From Blasia pusilla (Eukaryota; Marchantiophyta; Marchantiopsida; Blasiales): a stretch of DNA of 64,000 bases. Shown one piece after another: positions 59,291-64,000 of this stretch. The notes beneath the pieces are model-generated. The model was not told where the DNA came from and searched no databases. It was given only the letters and a program-made list of their open reading frames with translations. Every line of letters begins with the position of its first letter. The first letter of the stretch is position 1. Location of the stretch: NCBI GenBank assembly GCA_050084515.1, contig CM114273.1, positions 19,778,001 to 19,842,000 of the forward strand. The letters are read 5' to 3'. The position numbers were made by a program, and so were the translations under genes.

Positions 59291-60573
59291 CGAGGGGAAG
59301 CCAGGAAACAGACTAGGCTTCCTCAGTCTTTCACGGTGTCTGAGGCGATGAGGACCCCATCGATGGGTCTTGATCAGAGTTCTTGGAGAGTTGGTGATGT
59401 TGTTGATGTGCGGGCACGGAGGGCGATGGGAGAAGCGAGTGCGACGACTCCTATTTCTGATGCTCAGGAGGGGCATGTGTTGAGCACGTTGTTGGGGGCG
59501 GCCACCATTGTGTACCGCGCAACTTTATTTTCTGCTTCCGATGTTATGACGTTGGGAGGTACGCCCGCCAAAGTTTTTCGGATGGCGGCTACACTTTGTG
59601 AGTGTGGAGTTGGAGTTCCTGCATCATATTCAAAGGTGATTGCAGAGGAGGTGATGGACCTGCCCTTGGAGCGGATGCTCGGGCCGTCCACGTCAGATTC
59701 ATGGCAGGCTGCGGCTGCTAGGATGGCGGAGATGCCCGCTAGACCCGCGATAGAGCGTGCCGTGGTTTCTCTTAGTGTTGTGTTGGTGGATAACCAGGGG
59801 GTGGTCTTCCAGTTGGTGAGTCGTGGAGGTAGAGCTTTTAGTCCATGGCGCATCTTGTTGGATTCAGGAGCGCAACCCCTGATGTTGGGGAAAGCGTCCT
59901 TCAGAGAATTGGGCTTGACGAGAGACGATGTGGAGCGTTGTCCATTTCGGATACAGACATCCTTGGGTGGAGCGAGTACCACACAATATATCACCCGACA
60001 GGAGGTCGTGGTGAGGATTTTCTTGGGACATCCTAGAGATGAATCCGTGGTGCGAGCCAAGGCGATAGTGACTAATGCAGAGTCCTACGACGTCTTGGTT
60101 GGTGGAGCAGTGTTATAGCCAATGGGGTTCTCCCTGGATTACTGGGAGGAGTCAGCGTCCTACAGACGAGGATGGTAGTCAGGTGATGGGCGCCTTAGCT
60201 GATTACTTGTTCGATTAACATGTGTAGTGATCGAGCAACGGCCAGGAGAGATGGCGACCTTAGCAGCATTTAGCAGTGCCATCACTTGGCTTGATGATTT
60301 GAGGGACATGTCCATGCAGAGGATACTCCCATTCCTGACATTTCTATGGAGAGGAGTGTTATGGTAGCCGCATCATTCCGTGGAGGAGGGGTGCCGCTGT
60401 GGGGCTTGACTGAGGAGCTTCGACAATTGGCAGATGAGCACGTACAAACCACGTGGAGCAAGGCATTTGTACCAGAGCATGATGGGTCTGAAGAACCCGA
60501 GGTAGCAGGGAGTGCTACGATGAAAGCCTTGGATACCGCACCCATTGTGTGATGCATCCTGGAGCAGGGTATT
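59291..60573 (+). pseudogene. Protease region of element 3
   Basis: A 260-codon frame (to 60118) ends with the retropepsin signature LLDSGAQPLMLGKA (D-S-G-A near 59860-59871) and SYDVLVGGAVL. The 170 residues before the catalytic Asp (TLFSASDVMTLGG, SDSWQAAAARMAEMPARPA) are shared by all copies but match no domain I know. After a TAG at 60116-60118 the linker to the methyltransferase continues in broken frames. Confidence 0.82.
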
Positions 60574-61310
60574 CGAGTGTTAGATCTCTTTGGAGGGATT
60601 AGCACCGGGTTAGCTGCTGTTTTGTAGGTAGGAGTGCGAGTCCAACAGTACCTGTATGTGGAGAGTGATGATGTTGCGAGGCGCGTCTCACTACGACATG
60701 TGGCGCAGTTACGCCTACGTTTTCCCGACTTATTATCTGTGTCTGCAGTACAGGGGTACCAGAGTTCCCTATCGAGGGATATTTCGCTGCTGGGGGCGTA
60801 GGACTTAGAGCGGGTAGGGACCATTGATTTGGTCATTGCCGGTTGGCCATGTTAGGGCCAATCGAGTGTTGGACGAGGCAGCGGGTTGGCTGACTCGGTC
60901 CAGGTTGGTGCCCCATGTGGTGCTACATAGGATGTATGCAGAGTGGAGCGCCCCTCCCATTTGTTAGTGGATTCCATTATGGATCCATGTCGTTGATCAC
61001 AAGCAATGATGCACAATGATCAACCACCGTTGATTGTGGTCAACAGGGTAGGCAGGCCGCGGGCAGCCTTCCCCATGTTTGTGAGTTTTCCCGCTTCCTA
61101 TGCATACAAGGAGACCGGTCCTGGTTTGTTTGGGATGACCAGGTTCAGCGGTTGGTGGAGCCCAACGCCGACGAGAGAGAGCGAGCGATGGGATTTCCCA
61201 CAGGAGTGACGGAAATACCGTCAGTGTCAGAGGCATCACGTCGCCATGTCTTGGGTCAGGCGATGGACTTGAACTGCTTGACATGGATCCTCATCTTGGG
61301 AGTGGCTGAA
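60574..61310 (+). pseudogene. C5 cytosine DNA methyltransferase domain of element 3
   Basis: Motif I is the best preserved of the three copies: VLDLFGGISTGLAAVL from 60577. YLYVESDDVARRVS follows (motif II). Motif IV DLVIAGWPC carries the nucleophile Cys at 60850-60852, with a TAG directly after it, then GQSSVGRGSGLAD. Sequence from there to a point beyond motif VIII is deleted. The C-terminal part returns as PPLIVVNRVGRPRAAFPMF, ASYAYKETG, then in another frame ERERAMGFPTG and RRHVLGQAMDLN (motif IX-X end, 61180-61285). Other stops lie at 60626 and 60799. Confidence 0.85.
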
Positions 61311-61640
61311 CAGTGCCGTATGAGATCGCGACAAATCACAATGGTTGCATTGGTGAGCCCCATGCCTACCGAGACGGTGGAGGCACTGGCTGGGGGTAGG
61401 ACCCGAGGAGATCTATACACCAGGGGAGATCGGGAGAGACACCCTTGGACTTCTTGGGATGTTTTGCAGGTACGCCAGGAGATGATAGCCACAACATCGA
61501 GCTTGGTTGCGGGCACTACACGTGGAGGTGATCAGATTTTGTAGTTGGCTGTAGGAGAGCGGTACAGTGTTGTTGTTTGAGACGGGGTTGGACCGTAGCA
61601 ACCACGGATACCCGCGCCGAAGAGTCCTACCGCAGTCACA

Positions 61641-62757
61641 ATGGAGACTTGGGAGCCAAATATGGGGCCTAAGTTGATAGGAGGAGAGCGGCGCCGTATA
61701 CATCAGTTCCTCAGGAGTTATAGTAGTTGCTTTGCGTTTAGCATGGAGGATTTGGGTACGCTGAAGGGATTGGGGATCCGCATTGAGTTGTCGAGTGATA
61801 CGCCCATCTTCCGACGACCCTACAAGTACAGTGATATGGAGAGGGCTCTGATTTAGAGTAAGATCCAGGACTTGGTCGGAGCAAGATTAGTGGAGATGTC
61901 ACATGGGGAGTTTGCACCTGCCACTGTCATGCCCGCCAAGAAGGATGTGCATGGCAATTGGACGGATAGGCGGATGTGTGGGGATTACCGACCTGTCAAT
62001 CGGCGGACAAAGTCCGATAGGTATGCCATGCCCACCCCTGAGGAGATCTTTCATGCGATTGGTCACGCAAAGGTCTTCAATTCATTGGATTTGCGAGCCG
62101 GATACCATCAACTACCTATCAGATTGGAGGATATGCAGAAGACGGCATTTTGGGGCATTGATCCTCACGGGAAGGATTGTTTGTACTAGTGGCGGTTCTT
62201 AACATTTGGGTTAAAGAACGCCCTGGGTGAGTTTCAGAGGGTCATGGATAGGATCTTGGCTGGTGTGGATTTTGCTAGGTGTTATATTGATGATATTGTA
62301 GTCTTTAGCGCCACGGTTAAGGAGCATGAGCGACATCTAGGGGAAGTGTTTTGACGATTGCAAATTACATGGGCTGAAGCTACATCCAGGCAAGTGCAAG
62401 TTCTTCTACGACCTGATTGAGTACTTGGGTCATACGATATACCTAGGGGGCCTTGATGTTCAGCAGACGAAGGTAGAGGCTATCTCATGCATTCCACACC
62501 CTATACATGTGAGCCGTGTTCGCGCATTCATGGGATTGGCAAACTTCTATCGGCGGTATGTCAAGGGATTCAGTTTGATTGCGAAGCCGCTAACCTTGCT
62601 GACCAAGGTGGATCACGAGTGGCACTGGGGGGATGAGCAAGAGCGAGCATTTCAATTGCTCAAGGATAAGTTGACGTCCGTGCCCATCTTGAGGAGACCG
62701 ATGAGGGGGCGTTCTTTCGAGTTGCACATAGATTAGAGCATGTTGGGGCTTGTAGCG
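61641..62757 (+). pseudogene. Reverse transcriptase and truncated RNase H of element 3
   Basis: It opens METWEPNMGPKL at 61641. Blocks are CGDYRPVNRRTKSDRYAMPTP, LDLRAGYHQLPI, TFGLKNALGEFQRVMDRIL, active-site box CYIDDIVVFS near 62280-62309 (intact), VRAFMGLANFYRRYVKG and LRRPMRGRSFELHID. The RNase H start has a TAG where Trp stands in the other copies, and continues only to GLVAV before the junction at 62757. Stops lie at 61853-61855 and 62187-62189. Confidence 0.9.
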
Positions 62758-64000
62758 GTTGTCATGACCATACGGATTATGTCGTAGAGTATAGTGTGCT
62801 AGTAGAGGCCATACCTTATGTAGGGCCGTAGTGTCTAGGTAGAGATTCGGTTTCATACATAGGGTTGGGGGTTACTCAGTTGAGGGTGACTTTTCCAGTA
62901 GTGCCCGCTCTTAGGTTAGAGGATATAGTGTGGAGTGCACTCAAAGAACAGTTAGTTCTTTGAGTTGAGCTTGTTGCGTTGGGAGTTAGCCTTGGTAGTG
63001 AGTAGAGCTCTTGGCTATGGTGGTTCCCGCAAGCTTTGACCTGGATTCTCCCATCGTGGAGTGGGTTTGGCTCGATTGTATATGATTCTATACGTGTTTT
63101 ATGACAGTAGGTCTTTCACGGATTTCACTCAAAGAACTGTAGTAGATTGATGGTAGCTTTGATTGTGGATCAGTAGGATCTGGTTAGGGCTGATTGTGTA
63201 CTCAGCCGTGGATGTTCGTGGCTTGTAGCTTATGTTGGAGATGGGAATCTAGTGCGTGGTTGGTTGGGAAAGAAGCGCCTTGCTAAAAGCTTTCCAACGC
63301 GCTTTAGATCATCGGACTTTGTCAAGGGAGTTGGAAGTTATCAAGGATTGAAGATTCTGGTTCGTGTTCAACAGTTTTATGATGTGGAGAGCTTGGAGTG
63401 TGGAAGCTCTGTTGAAGTTCATCCAGATCGGGTGAGAGGTTCCTGTTGCTACTTGTATTGTGATCTCATGTGAAGCTATCTTCTTGAGTATGTGGAGCGT
63501 TGCGGATTTCTGCGTGCATGAATTTGGGCGGAAGCGGTGTCGGATTTGCGATTCTGGAGGTGTATGGACAACAAGTTTGTCTAATTTTTAGCTCGGAGTA
63601 CACAACTCGGTTGTAGCTGATTTTTTGTGGACAGATAGCTATGGTGGTCAATTTAATTTTGGTTGAAACAGATTCAATTTTGGTCGAGGCAACTTGTGGT
63701 AGCTCTGGGCGAGTGGGTGTGACAGGCGGAGTAAGGAGCAAGGAGCAGCTTGCTTGCTTGGGCATGAGGCAGTTTTTGCAGGATTTGTGATTTGAGTGTT
63801 GCATAACTGGTCACCCATCTTTGGGCTATTCTCCGTGGAAGACGCCTAATTGCTGAGTTCTTAACTATGCTAGTGTACACACTGGTGTAGCTCATTTGGT
63901 GCTGTTCGGAGATATGTTAGGCACTTTATGCATCTCAAGTTTTTGGTTGATGGACCTCTAGCGCATAGTACGGTGTAGCCTCTCCATGCAGGTGCTATTT
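62758..64000 (+). repeat. Element-1-type LTR, running off the window
   Basis: Bases 62758-63127 align gap-free with 9238-9607 and 63684-64000 align with 1486-1803. Together these place the whole stretch inside one LTR of the element 1 subfamily, starting about 100 bp after the LTR's TG end. The middle (63128-63683) has no second copy in this window. Length exceeds 1.2 kb. A full element or a solo LTR could lie beyond 64000. Confidence 0.7.

Larger units (their letters stand above)
55361..62757 (+). mobile_element. Element 3: Ty3/gypsy retrotransposon with methyltransferase (decayed, 3'-truncated)
   Basis: In order: 5' LTR, a 1.4-kb leader, gag with two zinc knuckles, DSGA protease, methyltransferase, reverse transcriptase with intact YIDD, and the first residues of RNase H. 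At about 62757 the sequence switches to an element-1-type LTR, so RNase H, integrase and PHD are missing. Frames are broken by at least ten stops, many TAG. It is the only copy with the leader and gag start retained in the same subfamily as element 2. Confidence 0.9.

Noticed and set aside
62758-64000. A nested insertion starting exactly at an LTR end at 62758
   Set aside because: The LTR start (TG after the polypurine tract, 9134 in element 1) lies about 100 bp before the homologous point, so the join is inside the LTR and better explained by recombination or deletion.

Overview
The window is a transposon-dense piece of a plant nuclear genome with two intact, conventionally spliced genes. 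They are a chloroplast NDH-complex J-like subunit (NdhU-type, 10127-13025, minus strand, 5 exons) and a Pti1-like receptor-like cytoplasmic kinase (48626-51377, plus strand, 7 exons). A nuclear gene with a transit peptide, an NDH subunit, a plant-specific kinase family, Helitrons and Ty3/gypsy elements together point to a streptophyte. Short introns (about 200-830 bp) in a repeat-rich genome would fit a bryophyte or another seed-free plant, but the species cannot be fixed from this sequence.

The striking content is one family of Ty3/gypsy (Metaviridae-like) retrotransposons present in four decayed copies: element 1 (1486-9711, +), element 2 (about 13900-20898, -), element 3 (about 55361-62757, +) and a very degraded element 4 (about 31340-35860, +). 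Reading the copies against each other gives the order gag (two zinc knuckles) - aspartic protease (DSGA) - a C5 cytosine DNA methyltransferase domain - reverse transcriptase - RNase H - integrase - a C-terminal C4HC3 PHD finger. The methyltransferase has motifs I, IV, VI, VIII and IX/X distributed over the copies in canonical order. The PHD finger is conserved in two copies and sits where chromoviruses carry a chromodomain. A retroelement encoding both a DNA methylation writer and a putative histone reader is the main candidate for an undescribed system. Retrotransposon-borne methyltransferases are known, as I recall, from dinoflagellates and charophyte algae; I cannot check whether this architecture is already catalogued. 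All copies here are dead: each methyltransferase is broken by a different lesion, and many stops are CAG-to-TAG changes.

Layout: 1-1485 is unannotated with one dispersed repeat; 1.5-9.7 kb is element 1; 10.1-13.0 kb is ndhU; 13.9-20.9 kb is element 2; 20.9-24.9 kb is a decayed Helitron (-) interrupted by a LINE reverse transcriptase fragment (+); 25.2-29.5 kb is AT-rich and GC-rich repeats; 29.6-35.9 kb is retroelement remnants including element 4 with a nested 1.5 kb LTR-like insertion; 35.9-38.4 kb is a second Helitron (+) with a solo LTR of the methyltransferase family inside it; 38.4-45.2 kb is AT-rich sequence with little recognisable; 45.3-48.6 kb is a GC-richer upstream region of the kinase; 48.6-51.4 kb is the kinase; 51.4-55.3 kb has no gene and ends in a long GA microsatellite; 55.4-62.8 kb is element 3; 62.8-64.0 kb is an element-1-type LTR fused to the broken end of element 3.

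The two host genes are unrelated in function. The repeats record successive nested insertions followed by deletion and recombination.
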